Shown: positions 21,654-30,432, counted from the first letter of the stretch. The stretch is DNA of 36,295 bases from Actinoplanes sp. KI2 (GCF_025630775.1 NZ_JAOSZE010000071.1:1-36295), one strand, 5' to 3'. The notes: generated from the letters alone by a model not told the origin. Made by a program: numbers and translations.

Positions 21654-23087
21654 TCAGGACTGCGTCGCGGTGAGCGGTGCGGCTATCTCCTCGAGGCTCC
21701 TGCGCTCCGCTCGCACGCCGAGCACCGCCTCCACCAGCCCACCGGCGATCATCACGAGGGCGCCGATGACGAACGCGGTGACCGTGTCGCCGACCTCGCC
21801 GGTGCCGACCAGGTGAGCGAAGAGCAGCGGGCCGGTGATGCCGCCGGCCGCGGTGCCGACCGCGTAGAAGAACGCGATGGCCAGGGCCCGCGTCTCCATC
21901 GGGAAGATCTCGCTGACCGTCAGGTAGGCCGAGGACGCGCCGGCCGAGGCGAAGAACAGCACCACGCACCAGCAGATCGTCATCGTGGTCGCGGTCAGCA
22001 CGCCCTGGCCGAACAGCCAGGCGGTCGCCAGGAGCAGAACCCCGGAGAGGACGTACGTGCCGGTGATCATGACCTTCCGGCCGACCGTGTCGAACAGCGG
22101 CGCCAGCAGCAGCGGCCCCAGCAGGTTCCCGACCGCGATGACCGCGAAGTAGTAGCCGGTGTTGCCCGAGGGCACCTGGAAGAACGTCTGCAGGATCTGC
22201 GCGTACCCGAAAGTGATCGCGTTGTAGAGGAACGCCTGCCCCACGAAGAGCGCCAGCCCCAGGCCGGCCCGCCTCGGATACCGGCTGACCAGCGTCTTCG
22301 CGATCATGCCGAAGCCGATGGTGCGCCGCTGGTGGATCTCGATGGTGGTGTCGACCGGGTCGAGGGTGACGTGGTCCTCCCGCTCGACCTCCTCCTCGAC
22401 GCCGCGCACCAGCGCCTCCGCCTCGTCGCCGCGGCCGTGGATGAACAGCCACCGCGGGCTCTCCGGCACGTGCCGCCGGACCAGCAGGATCACCAGGCCG
22501 AGCAGCACGCCCATCCCGAACGCGACCCGCCAGCCCCAGCTCACCGGGAGCTGGGTGAGGATCGGCACGGTGAGCAGCGCGCCCACCGCCGCGCCCGCCC
22601 AGTAGCTCCCGTTGATCATCAGGTCGATCCGGCCGCGGTGCTTGGCCGGGATCAGCTCGTCGATCGCCGAGTTGATCGCCGCGTACTCGCCGCCGATGCC
22701 GGCCCCGGTGATGAAGCGGAACAGGAAGAACCACCAGACCGCGAAGGAGAGCCCGGTCATCGCGGTGCCGAACAGGTAGACGCCGAGTGTGATCATGAAG
22801 AGCTTCTTGCGGCCGAACCGGTCGGTGAGCCAGCCGAAGAACAGCGCGCCGCAACAGGCGCCGGCCACGTACATCGCCGCGCCCACGCCGGTGACCTGGC
22901 TCTGGGTGATGTCCAGGCCGCTGCCCGGCTCCGACAACCGGCCGGAGAGGTTGCCGACGATCGTCACCTCGAGCCCGTCCAGGACCCAGACGGTGCCCAG
23001 CCCGATGACGATCATCCAGTGCCAGCGGGCCCAGGGCAGCCGGTCGAGCCGGGCGGGGACGTCCGTGCGGATCGTGGCGAGCGACAT
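21654..23087 (-). CDS. MFS transporter, sugar/metabolite:H+ symporter type
   Basis: 477 aa from ATG 23085-23087; an in-frame ATG at 23120 would add 11 residues. Twelve membrane helices. The inter-domain signatures GWLTDRFGRKKLFM (loop 2-3) and RRHVPESPRWLFIHGRGDEAE (end of helix 6) identify the sugar porter/metabolite:H+ symporter group. The N-terminus LPWARWHWMIVIGLGTVWVLDGLEVTIVG is typical of actinobacterial members with unknown aromatic acid, sugar or organic acid substrates. FRFITGAGIGGEYAAINSAIDELIP and AYLTVSEIFPMETRALAIAFFYAVGTAAGG are the conserved helices 4-5 and 10-11. Divergent from the FAD oxidoreductase across 85 bp. Confidence 0.9.
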   Translation of the reverse strand: MSLATIRTDVPARLDRLPWARWHWMIVIGLGTVWVLDGLEVTIVGNLSGRLSEPGSGLDITQSQVTGVGAAMYVAGACCGALFFGWLTDRFGRKKLFMITLGVYLFGTAMTGLSFAVWWFFLFRFITGAGIGGEYAAINSAIDELIPAKHRGRIDLMINGSYWAGAAVGALLTVPILTQLPVSWGWRVAFGMGVLLGLVILLVRRHVPESPRWLFIHGRGDEAEALVRGVEEEVEREDHVTLDPVDTTIEIHQRRTIGFGMIAKTLVSRYPRRAGLGLALFVGQAFLYNAITFGYAQILQTFFQVPSGNTGYYFAVIAVGNLLGPLLLAPLFDTVGRKVMITGTYVLSGVLLLATAWLFGQGVLTATTMTICWCVVLFFASAGASSAYLTVSEIFPMETRALAIAFFYAVGTAAGGITGPLLFAHLVGTGEVGDTVTAFVIGALVMIAGGLVEAVLGVRAERRSLEEIAAPLTATQS

Positions 23088-23137
23088 GATCCCCGGATTA
23101 CCCCGCGGGACGCCGCCCATGCCTGCCCGTACGGCCG

Positions 23138-23166
23138 TTGCCCGGCCCGTTGATCTCCTCCACTAT
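23138..23166 (+). promoter_or_regulatory. Promoter for a leaderless FAD-oxidoreductase transcript
   Basis: TTGCCC (23138-23143), a 17-bp spacer and CACTAT (23161-23166) put the predicted start 7 nt on, at the A of ATG 23173. The absence of a Shine-Dalgarno agrees with a leaderless message. Confidence 0.5.
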
Positions 23167-23172
23167 GGCCTG

Positions 23173-24354
23173 ATGCACGACGCCATCGTGGTGGGGGCGC
23201 GCTGCGCCGGCTCACCGCTCGCCATGCTGCTTGCCCGCCGTGGCTACCGGACGCTCCTGGTCGACCGGGCCACCTTCCCCAGCGACACCGTCTCCACCCA
23301 CGTCATCCACCCGCCGGGCGTCTCGGCCCTGGGCCGGTGGGGCCTGCTCGACCAGGTCGTGGCCACCGGGTGCCCGCCGGTCGGGCGGTACTCGTTCGAC
23401 TTCGGTCCGATCACCCTGGCGGGTGCGCCGGGCACGACCGATTCCCCGTACGCGTATGCCCCGCGCCGCCAGCTGCTCGACAAGATCCTCGTCGACGCGG
23501 CCGCGGCGGCCGGCGCGGAGGTCCGCGAGGGCTTCGGCGTGGAGGAGGTGCTGGTCGAGGACGGCGTGGTGACCGGGGTCCGGGGCGGCAACGGTCAGCT
23601 CGAGCGGGCCCGCGTGGTGATCGGTGCGGACGGGCGCAACTCGATGGTGGCCAGGGCCGTGCAGGCGGCAGCCTACGAGGACGTGCCGGCGCTGACCGTC
23701 GCCTACTACTCGTACTGGAGCAACCTGCCGACCGACACGTTCGAGGCCTACAGCCGGCCCGGCCGCGGCTGGGCGGTGTGCCCGACCAACGACGACCTCA
23801 CCCTGGTCATCGGGGGCTGGCCGCACGCCGAGCTGGCCGCGCACCGGGACGACGTCGAGGGCGAGCTGATGCGGACCTTCGAGCTGGCCCCGGCGTTCGC
23901 CGAGCGCATCCGGGACGCCGAGCGCGTGGCGAAGTTCGCCGGCTCGTCGGTGCCCAACTACTTCCGGGTCCCGTACGGGCCGGGCTGGGCGCTGGTCGGC
24001 GACTCCGGGTACAGCCGGGACTTCATCACCGCCCAGGGCATCACCGACGCGTTCCTGGACGCCGAGCTGCTGGCCGACGCGCTCGACGCGGCGCTGGGCG
24101 GCTCGACACCGTACGACGACGCGCTGGCCGGCTACCAGGCCGGCCGGGACGCTCGGGCGATGCCGGTCTACCGGATGACGCTGGGCATCGCGTCGCTGCA
24201 GCCGCCGGACGAGCAGATGATCCAGCTGGTCTCGGCGATCGCCGGGAAGCAGCCGGCGATGGACGCCTTCGCCCGGCTCAACTCGGGCGTCACCGCCCCG
24301 GCCGAGTTCTTCGCACCGGAGCACGTTGCGGGGCTGGCCGGCGGCGTACCCTGA
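23173..24354 (+). CDS. FAD-dependent oxidoreductase (geranylgeranyl reductase/PHBH-like)
   Basis: 393 aa. The N-terminal dinucleotide fold is HDAIVVGARCAGSPLAMLLARRGYRTLLVDR (GxGxxG variant GARCAGS, with Asp ending beta-2). Next come SDTVSTHVIHPPGVSALGRWGLLDQV, a VVIGADGRNSMVARAV (DG motif) and WALVGDSGYSRDFITAQGITDAFLDAELLADAL, the GD motif binding the FAD ribityl chain. This is the group A flavin monooxygenase or geranylgeranyl reductase-like fold. Members hydroxylate aromatic substrates or reduce prenyl chains. The substrate is not evident. ATG 23173 appears leaderless. The NYN-LOTUS gene follows after 5 bp, probably in the same transcript. Confidence 0.88.
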   Translation: MHDAIVVGARCAGSPLAMLLARRGYRTLLVDRATFPSDTVSTHVIHPPGVSALGRWGLLDQVVATGCPPVGRYSFDFGPITLAGAPGTTDSPYAYAPRRQLLDKILVDAAAAAGAEVREGFGVEEVLVEDGVVTGVRGGNGQLERARVVIGADGRNSMVARAVQAAAYEDVPALTVAYYSYWSNLPTDTFEAYSRPGRGWAVCPTNDDLTLVIGGWPHAELAAHRDDVEGELMRTFELAPAFAERIRDAERVAKFAGSSVPNYFRVPYGPGWALVGDSGYSRDFITAQGITDAFLDAELLADALDAALGGSTPYDDALAGYQAGRDARAMPVYRMTLGIASLQPPDEQMIQLVSAIAGKQPAMDAFARLNSGVTAPAEFFAPEHVAGLAGGVP

Positions 24355-24359
24355 CCGAC

Positions 24360-25406
24360 GTGGATCAAGAGGAGCGCATCGCCCTGTTCCTGGACTACGA
24401 GAACCTGGCGATCGGCGCCCGGGAGCACCTCGGAGGCCTGTCCTTCGACCTGCGCCCGGTCGCCGACGCGCTCGCTGAGCGGGGCCGGGTGGTGGTGCGC
24501 CGGGCGTACGCGGACTGGTCGTATTTCGACGAGGACCGGCGCATGCTGACCCGGTCGCACGTCGAGCTGATCGACATACCGCAGCGGATGGGCGCCTCGC
24601 GCAAGAACGCGGCCGACATCAAGATGGCGGTCGACGCGCTGGAGCTGGCCTTCGAGCGCGACTACATCTCGACGTTCGTGCTGTGCACCGGCGACAGCGA
24701 CTTCACGCCGCTGGTCGACAAGCTGCGCGAGCTGAACAAGCGGGTGATCGGCGTCGGGGTGGAGAAGTCCACCTCGCTGCTGCTGCCGGCCGCCTGTGAC
24801 GAGTTCCTCTTCTACGACCGCCTCGAGGGCGTCGAGGTGCCGGCCCCGCCGGCCCGCTCGAAGCCGGACCGCCCGGCCTCGCCGCCGCCCGCCGCCCCGC
24901 CGGCGCCGCGCGACGTCGACGCGCTCGCCTCGCTGGTCGCGCAGACCGTCGCCGGCCTGCAGAGCAGCTCGAACGGCGCGGTGACCGCGTCCACGCTGAA
25001 GCGCACGCTGCTGCGCAAGGACCCGACCTTCAACGAGGCCGACTACGGTTTCCGCGCCTTCGGCGAGCTGCTGCGCCACCTGGCCGGCCACAACGTGGTC
25101 GAGTTGGCGAGCGGCGCGGCCAAGGGCGACCCCGAGGTCACCCTGCCCGAGCACGGCGACCGCGAGGCGGCCTTCGCGCTGCTGCGCGCGGTGGTCCGCG
25201 ACGAGGCCGGCAGCGACGGCACGGTGGCCCTGTCCGGCCTGAAGAACAAGGTGCGCAAGGCGGCACCGGACTTCAGCGAGAAGAAGCTGGGCTACCGCAG
25301 CTTCCTGCAGTTCACCAAGGCGGCGGCGACCAGCGGCTCGGTGGGCCTGCGCTGGAGCCAGGACGCCGACGACTATCTGCTCACCTCGGCCCCCGAGGCT
25401 TCCTAG
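24360..25406 (+). CDS. NYN-domain putative RNase with two OST-HTH/LOTUS domains
   Basis: 348 aa from GTG 24360. The NYN domain (about 1-145) is a PIN-like nuclease fold. Its acidic residues are Asp12 in ALFLDYENL, Asp86 in KNAADIKMAVDAL and Asp112/Asp114 in CTGDSDFTPLV, a complete metal site. A Pro/Ala-rich linker (about 150-182) follows, then two winged-helix OST-HTH/LOTUS repeats. The first reads VTASTLKRTLLRKDPTFNE then YGFRAFGELLRHL; the second reads VALSGLKNKVRKAAPDFSE then LGYRSFLQFTKAA. LOTUS domains bind RNA, including G-rich structures, so this is likely an RNA-processing or RNA-degrading enzyme. In bacteria these proteins are poorly studied. It converges on the antiporter gene with a 3-bp gap. 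Confidence 0.9.
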   Translation: MDQEERIALFLDYENLAIGAREHLGGLSFDLRPVADALAERGRVVVRRAYADWSYFDEDRRMLTRSHVELIDIPQRMGASRKNAADIKMAVDALELAFERDYISTFVLCTGDSDFTPLVDKLRELNKRVIGVGVEKSTSLLLPAACDEFLFYDRLEGVEVPAPPARSKPDRPASPPPAAPPAPRDVDALASLVAQTVAGLQSSSNGAVTASTLKRTLLRKDPTFNEADYGFRAFGELLRHLAGHNVVELASGAAKGDPEVTLPEHGDREAAFALLRAVVRDEAGSDGTVALSGLKNKVRKAAPDFSEKKLGYRSFLQFTKAAATSGSVGLRWSQDADDYLLTSAPEAS

Positions 25407-25409
25407 GCC

Positions 25410-26486
25410 CTAGCCCCACCAGAAGGCGGTGGCGATGATCGCGTACAGGGCGATCAGCGTCACCCCTTCCAGCCAGGTCGACTCGCCGTCGAAGACGACG
25501 AACGCCACCGCGATCACGGTCACCGCGACGGCCACGACCAGCATCGGGGCGAACACCAGGGTCAGCGTGGTGGCGGTCAGCAGGCTCAGCAGCACGAGCG
25601 CGGGCGCGAGGACCAGGGCGATCTGCAGCGGGCTCTGGATGATCACGGCCATCGCGAAGTCGGCCTTGTTGCGGTAGGCGAGCTGGATCCCCACCACGTT
25701 CTCGATGGCGTTGCCGGCGATCGCCACGATGACCAGACCCGCGAACGCCTGCGAGATGCCCAGCGCCTCGATGGCCGGCTCCAGCGCGTGCACGAACCAG
25801 TCGGAGACCAGCGCCGCCACCACGCTGGACGCGGCCAGCAGGGTCACCGCGAGCCAGAGCGGCCACCTCGTGCCGGAGACCTCGCCTTCGGCCTCGACCG
25901 GATCATGGGAGACCGGCGCGCGCTTCAGCGCGGCCGGCAGCGACAGCGCGAAGACCCCGAGCAGCACCACGGAGACGATCAGCGAGAGCTCACGCTCGTG
26001 CGGCGCGGCCGGGGCGTGGACGTACTGCGCCAGGCTGGGCAGCACCAGCGCCGCCACGGCGAGCACCATGAGGATCGCCGAGGTGCGGGCCCGCTCGGAG
26101 TCGAAGCGCTGCGGGCCGTTGCGCAGACCACCGACGAGGAACGACAGCCCGAGCACCAGCAGGATGTTCGACAGGATGGACCCGATGATCGCGGCCTGTA
26201 CGACGGCGATCAGGCCGGCCTGCAGCGCGAAGAAGCCGATGAACAGCTCGGGGAGGTTGCCGAGCGCGCTCTGCAGAACGCCGGTCGCGCCCGGGCCGAA
26301 ACGGTCGCCGAGCTGCTCCACGCTGCGGCCCACCACCGAGGCCAGCAACGCCACCGCCGCCCCGGCCACGACGAAGGCCAGGACCGCGGGGGCCCCGGCG
26401 TAGCGGGCGACGCCGGCGGCCGCGACCGCCACCACGCTGCCGAGAAGTACCAGGACGTCCGACCGGGAGAATACGCGCGAGCTCAC
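25410..26486 (-). CDS. CaCA-superfamily cation:proton antiporter (Ca2+/H+ type)
   Basis: 358 aa with about eleven membrane helices. The two alpha repeats that form the ion site are visible: GNLPELFIGFFAL...GSILSNILLVLGLSFLVGG and GNAIENVVGIQLAY...IIQSPLQIALVLAP (GNxxE in both). Single glutamates Glu in NLPEL and AIENV mark the Cax/ChaA branch rather than Na+/Ca2+ exchangers. It presumably exports Ca2+ or other divalent/monovalent cations in exchange for H+. GTG 26484-26486 overlaps the stop of the DeoR-like stub (GTGA) and lacks its own Shine-Dalgarno, so it depends on coupling. Confidence 0.9.
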   Translation of the reverse strand: MSSRVFSRSDVLVLLGSVVAVAAAGVARYAGAPAVLAFVVAGAAVALLASVVGRSVEQLGDRFGPGATGVLQSALGNLPELFIGFFALQAGLIAVVQAAIIGSILSNILLVLGLSFLVGGLRNGPQRFDSERARTSAILMVLAVAALVLPSLAQYVHAPAAPHERELSLIVSVVLLGVFALSLPAALKRAPVSHDPVEAEGEVSGTRWPLWLAVTLLAASSVVAALVSDWFVHALEPAIEALGISQAFAGLVIVAIAGNAIENVVGIQLAYRNKADFAMAVIIQSPLQIALVLAPALVLLSLLTATTLTLVFAPMLVVAVAVTVIAVAFVVFDGESTWLEGVTLIALYAIIATAFWWG

Positions 26487-26701
26487 CGGGAGATGATCGC
26501 AGAAGTCGCCCGCGCCCGCGTCCTCGCGGCTCCGCCACGGATCCGGGTGAGGGCGCCGGCCGCCGCCAGCGCCGCGAGGTCCCGGCGGGTGGTCGAGGCC
26601 GAGGCGCCGGTGGCGGCCCGCGCCTCGGTGATGGTGAGGAAGTCCCGCTCCGCCAGCAACTCGAGGATGCGCCGGTGGCGGAGCGCCGGCAGGGTGATCA
26701 C
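26483..26701 (-). CDS. 72-aa DeoR-type helix-turn-helix stub
   Basis: GTG 26699-26701 overlaps the GH36 stop and the stop overlaps the antiporter GTG. The 72 residues (LRHRRILELLAERDFLTITEARAATGASASTTRRDLAALAAAGALTRIRGGA as its core) are the winged-helix of DeoR-family repressors, with the T.RRDLAAL recognition helix and the GGA wing end. The family normally continues with a 170-190-aa sugar-phosphate sensing domain, here absent. It may be a stand-alone DNA-binding protein, a translational bridge, or the remnant of a truncated regulator. Coupling at both ends suggests that it is translated. Confidence 0.7.
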   Translation of the reverse strand: MITLPALRHRRILELLAERDFLTITEARAATGASASTTRRDLAALAAAGALTRIRGGAARTRARATSAIISR

Positions 26702-28170
26702 GAGATCGGGTAGAGCTGGCCGCCGGTGGCGACCGCGGGCCCGAAATCCACGTCCCGGCCGTCGATGGTGAAGCGATACCGGCCCAGCCGCCGGATCACC
26801 GGCTTGGCGTCCAGGTAGTCGCGCATCTCCTCGATCTCGGCCGGGGTCAGCCAGCTCGGCGGGTCGGAGACGGCCCGGAAGCCGCACACGTCGGCCAGGT
26901 CGCGCAGCCAGCGGATCTGCTGCGGGGTGAGCAGGTTGAGCTTGCTGCGGAAGTAGACGACGTCCGGGTCGACCTCGACCAGGGTGGACTGCCACAGCCG
27001 GTGGACGGTGTTGACCACGGCGTTGCGGGCGGTGGCGTCGGACGGGTCGGCCGACGCGTAGTTGTCCCACATCGGCGCCACGTCGGGGCCGGTGCGGATG
27101 CCGTCGAGCAGGCCCAGCGAGGGCAGCAGGATCGCGCCCGAGCCGAGCAGGTAGACGTCGTCGCCGGCGACCTGCCGGACCAGCTCCAGCGCCGACCGGT
27201 AGACGCTCTCCGACGGGCGGGCCGCCGCGTTGATGAAGTCCAACTTCAAATACTTGAAACCCCAATCCCGGACCACCGTACGCACGAGGCCGGCCACCTG
27301 CGCGCGAGCGTCCTCCCGGGACAGATCCAGGGCGTAGTACGGGCCGCCCCAGTTGTGGCCGGCCACCACCGGCTCGCCGGTGTGGTCCCGCAGGAGCAGC
27401 TCCGGTCGCGTGGTGGCCAGTTTCGAGTGCGGGAGCGCGATGAACGGGGCGAGCCACAGCCCGGGGGTGAAGCCGGCGTCGGCGATCCGGTCGGCGAGCG
27501 CCCGCATGCCGCTCGGGAACTTGGCGTTCGGCTGCCAGTCGCCGACCAGCTCCTCCCAGCCGTCGTCGATCTGCACCACGTCGAAGGGCAGGCCGGCCAG
27601 GTCGGCGACGTCCTTGGCCAGCTGCGTCTCGGTGATGGTCTCGTAGTACGCGTACCAGCTGCACCAGACGTTGCCGGCCGTGCGCGTGCCGGCCCCGAAG
27701 CGTTCGGCCAGCTGGTTCGCGTACGCCGCGAACACCTCCTGCTCCGGCCCGTACGCGAGAAACCAGTCGTCGCCGCCGGCGGCGTACCACCCGGCCAGGG
27801 TGTCCCGGTCCGCCGTGAGCCTCGGGGTGTCCAGGCCGAGCGCGCCGAGCAGCAGGGTCCGGCCGTCGTCGCCCCGCAGCGCGGCGACGGCCGACCCGTG
27901 ATGACGTGCCGGGTCGTCGAAGGCGGGATCGTCCGCGGTGACCAGCCGGACGGGGTTGGGTACGCGCAGCGGCGGCTCGCTCAGCCGCCGCCACCCGGTC
28001 GGGCTCCACGAGTTCTGCCCGTGCCGGTAGAAGGAGGCGTCGCCGAGCCCGTGCAGGATCGCGACGCGGCCCGGGGGAAGCAGGACGCCGCCGGGCACGG
28101 GCCGCGTGGTCGGATCGCCGCTGTGGTGCAGGGCGAAGGGACGTCCGTCGAGCCGCACGAGCTCAGCCAT
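26698..28170 (-). CDS. GH36-family alpha-galactosidase
   Basis: 490 aa, cytoplasmic (no signal). The N-terminal beta domain (about 1-160) is followed by a TIM barrel: NVWCSWYAYYETITE, DVVQIDDGWEELVGDW, AGFTPGLWLAPFIAL, then the nucleophile Asp311 in GFKYLKLDFINAA and the acid/base Asp363 in GIRTGPDVAPMWDN. These are the GH36/clan GH-D hallmarks. At 490 residues it belongs with the shorter GH36 group. It would hydrolyse alpha-galactosides (melibiose- or raffinose-type, or galacto-oligosaccharides) imported by the ABC system encoded just upstream. AGGAGAAT precedes the ATG (28168-28170). An alpha-N-acetylgalactosaminidase specificity cannot be excluded. Confidence 0.9.
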   Translation of the reverse strand: MAELVRLDGRPFALHHSGDPTTRPVPGGVLLPPGRVAILHGLGDASFYRHGQNSWSPTGWRRLSEPPLRVPNPVRLVTADDPAFDDPARHHGSAVAALRGDDGRTLLLGALGLDTPRLTADRDTLAGWYAAGGDDWFLAYGPEQEVFAAYANQLAERFGAGTRTAGNVWCSWYAYYETITETQLAKDVADLAGLPFDVVQIDDGWEELVGDWQPNAKFPSGMRALADRIADAGFTPGLWLAPFIALPHSKLATTRPELLLRDHTGEPVVAGHNWGGPYYALDLSREDARAQVAGLVRTVVRDWGFKYLKLDFINAAARPSESVYRSALELVRQVAGDDVYLLGSGAILLPSLGLLDGIRTGPDVAPMWDNYASADPSDATARNAVVNTVHRLWQSTLVEVDPDVVYFRSKLNLLTPQQIRWLRDLADVCGFRAVSDPPSWLTPAEIEEMRDYLDAKPVIRRLGRYRFTIDGRDVDFGPAVATGGQLYPIS

Positions 28171-28195
28171 CGATTCTCCTAAATAGGGGGTGTTG

Positions 28196-29530
28196 CTATT
28201 TGAACAGGGCGTTGACCTGGTCGTTGGCCTTCTTCAGGGCGTCCGCGGCCGGTGCCTGGCCGAGCACGACCGACTGGATCGCGTCCTGCACGGTCTGGCT
28301 CACCTCGTTGCCGTGGTCGGTGATCGGCAGGACGAAGGTGCCGTTCGGTGCGGTCGCCTCGTCGGTGAAGACGTGCACGTCGCGGCCGGCCGCCTGGTGC
28401 GCGGCGAGGGCCTTCTCGGTGCCGGACTTGACGGCCGGGAAGACCACCGCCTTGTCGCCGACCAGGTTCTGGCAGTCCGGCGAGCCGAGGTATTTCACCC
28501 ACGCCCAGGCCTGGTCGGGGTGCTTGGTGCCGGCGTAGATGGCGTCGGACAGGCCGTTGATCGCGCTCTTGCGGCCGGTCGGGCCGGAAGGCAGTGGGGC
28601 GAAGGCGTACTTCTGCTTGGCGCCGTCGCCGAGGTAGGTGCCGATGGTCCAGGAGCCGGCGATGGTGAATGCGCCGGTGCCCGACTCCATCACCGCGTCC
28701 CGGCTGAGCGTGGACTGCTTGTCGAACTTGGGCGCGTAGCCGGCGTCGATCAGGTGCTTGAACCAGTTGATCGTGTCGGCCAGCCTGGCGTCGTCGTAGT
28801 TGTAGTGCGTGCCCCACGGGTTCTTGTCGAGGTACGTGAAACCGGTCGACGCGGCCAGGTCGCCCCAGCCGTTCTGGCCCTGGGCGCCGTCCGCCCACTC
28901 GGGCAGGAACCCGTACACCTTGACGTGGTTCTTGTCGAAGCCGGGGTCCGAGCCGTGGTGCCCGTTGGCGTCCACGGTGGCCGCGGCGATGGCCTTCTCG
29001 AAGGTGCCGCCGTCGGCCGGGTTCCAGGTCAGGTTGTCGAGGCCGGTGGTGTCCTTGACCAGCTTGGTGTTGTAGACGACGGCCATCGTGTCCCAGTCCT
29101 TCGGCAGGCCGTACCGCTTGCCGTCCTTGGTGAACAGGTCGGCGAGGCCCGCCTGGTACCGGCCGAGGTCGACCCTGTCCCGGTCCACGTACGGCTGGAT
29201 GTCGAGGATCTGGTTGCTGGTGACGAACTGCGGGTAGTACGACGCGTGGTCGGTCCACACGTCCGGGGCGCTGCCGCTGGCCAGCTGGGTGGTCAGGTTC
29301 TGCCAGTACTGGTCCCAGGCGGTCTGCGAGATCTTCACGGTGATGGTCGGGTTGGCCTTGCTGAACGCGTCGGCGCACGCCTGGTAGGCGGGCTGCTGCT
29401 TGTCGTCCCAGAGCCAGTAGGTGAGGGTGACCGGCCCGCCGCCGTCCGATGCGGAACCGTTCGAGCAGGCGGCCAGGGGTGTGATGAGGGCAGCAGCGGT
29501 CAGCGCCGCCGCCAGGGATCGACGGAGCAC
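28196..29530 (-). CDS. Sugar-binding lipoprotein of a CUT1 ABC importer
   Basis: 444 aa. Lipoprotein signal with lipobox LAAC at Cys22. The mature part is an extracellular solute-binding protein of family 1: TLTYWLWDDKQQPAYQACADAFSKANPTITVKI, QLASGSAPDVWTDHA, GKRYGLPKDWDTMAVVYNTKL and SRDAVMESGTGAFTIAGSW. These bind oligosaccharides outside the membrane. The start is GTG 29528-29530, with AAAGGAAA about 7 bases upstream. It sits between the permeases and the alpha-galactosidase, so an alpha-galactoside ligand is likely. Confidence 0.92.
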   Translation of the reverse strand: MLRRSLAAALTAAALITPLAACSNGSASDGGGPVTLTYWLWDDKQQPAYQACADAFSKANPTITVKISQTAWDQYWQNLTTQLASGSAPDVWTDHASYYPQFVTSNQILDIQPYVDRDRVDLGRYQAGLADLFTKDGKRYGLPKDWDTMAVVYNTKLVKDTTGLDNLTWNPADGGTFEKAIAAATVDANGHHGSDPGFDKNHVKVYGFLPEWADGAQGQNGWGDLAASTGFTYLDKNPWGTHYNYDDARLADTINWFKHLIDAGYAPKFDKQSTLSRDAVMESGTGAFTIAGSWTIGTYLGDGAKQKYAFAPLPSGPTGRKSAINGLSDAIYAGTKHPDQAWAWVKYLGSPDCQNLVGDKAVVFPAVKSGTEKALAAHQAAGRDVHVFTDEATAPNGTFVLPITDHGNEVSQTVQDAIQSVVLGQAPAADALKKANDQVNALFK

Positions 29531-29546
29531 GGGAGTTTCCTTTCGC

Positions 29547-30422
29547 TTATTTGATTCCGGTGAAGTTGAGCGACTGGACGAGGCGCCTGCCCAGAAAGAC
29601 GAGCAGCGCGAGAACGGGCAGCACGGAGAGCGCGGACGCGGCCATCAGCCCGGTCCAGTCCGGCTGGGTGTTGGGGGACTGCTGGCGGAAGACGCCGAGC
29701 GCCACGGTCAGCAGCCGGGTCTGCTCCCCGCGGCCGACCAGCAGCGGCCACAGGAAGTCCTTCCAGGCCCACACCGCGGTGGTGAGCGCGATGGTGATCA
29801 GCGGCCCGCGGCTCATCGGCATGACCACCCGCCAGAAGATGCCCCACCGGCCGGCGCCGTCGATGACCGCGGCCTCCTCGACCTCGCGGGGCACGGAGAG
29901 GAAGAACTGGCGGAGGAAGAAGACGGCGAACGGGGTCATCAGCAGCGACGGTGCGACCATGCCGGCGTACGAGTCGATCAGCCCGAGGTTCTTCACCAGC
30001 GTGAAGTTGGGCAGCAGCGTGAAGATCGGCGGGACCATCAGCGCCGCGACGAGCAGCCCGAACAGCAGGTCCCGGCCGGGGAAGCGGAGCCGGGCGAAGG
30101 CGTACCCGGCCATCGCGCAGCAGAACGTCTGGACGGCGGCGATGCTCAGCGAGTAGATCCCGGAGTTCAGCGTGTACCGCAGGAAATTGATCTTCGCGCC
30201 GGACCCGCCGGCCTTGATCGCGGTCGGGGTGTCGACCAGGCCCAGCACCCGCCAGAAATTGATCATCGTGGGGTGCTGGGGCAGGAGGTTCGTGCTGTCG
30301 GTGAAGATGTCGCCGGCGGGGGTGATCGCCGTACGGATCATCCAGTAGAACGGGAAGATCGTGAGGACCAGGAACACGATCAGGATGGTCCAGCCCGCGA
30401 AGCGGCCGGGTCTCGGTCTCAT
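29547..30422 (-). CDS. CUT1 sugar ABC permease (MsmG/MalG type)
   Basis: 291 aa, six membrane helices, starting at ATG 30420-30422. The ATPase-contact EAA loop is VPREVEEAAVIDGAGRWGIFWRVVMPMSRGPL (core EAAVIDGAG). MFPFYWMI-like FPFYWMIRTAIT near the N-terminus and NFTGIK at the end are typical of MsmG-like permeases. It pairs with the other permease at 30433 to form the channel. No ATP-binding subunit is encoded here, so a shared MsiK-type ATPase elsewhere is presumed. Confidence 0.92.
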   Translation of the reverse strand: MRPRPGRFAGWTILIVFLVLTIFPFYWMIRTAITPAGDIFTDSTNLLPQHPTMINFWRVLGLVDTPTAIKAGGSGAKINFLRYTLNSGIYSLSIAAVQTFCCAMAGYAFARLRFPGRDLLFGLLVAALMVPPIFTLLPNFTLVKNLGLIDSYAGMVAPSLLMTPFAVFFLRQFFLSVPREVEEAAVIDGAGRWGIFWRVVMPMSRGPLITIALTTAVWAWKDFLWPLLVGRGEQTRLLTVALGVFRQQSPNTQPDWTGLMAASALSVLPVLALLVFLGRRLVQSLNFTGIK

Positions 30423-30432
30423 GTCAGCCCCC

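Noticed and set aside
28181..28201. AAATAG-N9-CTATTT inverted repeat between the binding-protein and GH36 genes
   Set aside because: Only 6 AT-rich pairs, and it overlaps the stop codon and the region of a strong ribosome site inside a continuous operon. A terminator here is unlikely.
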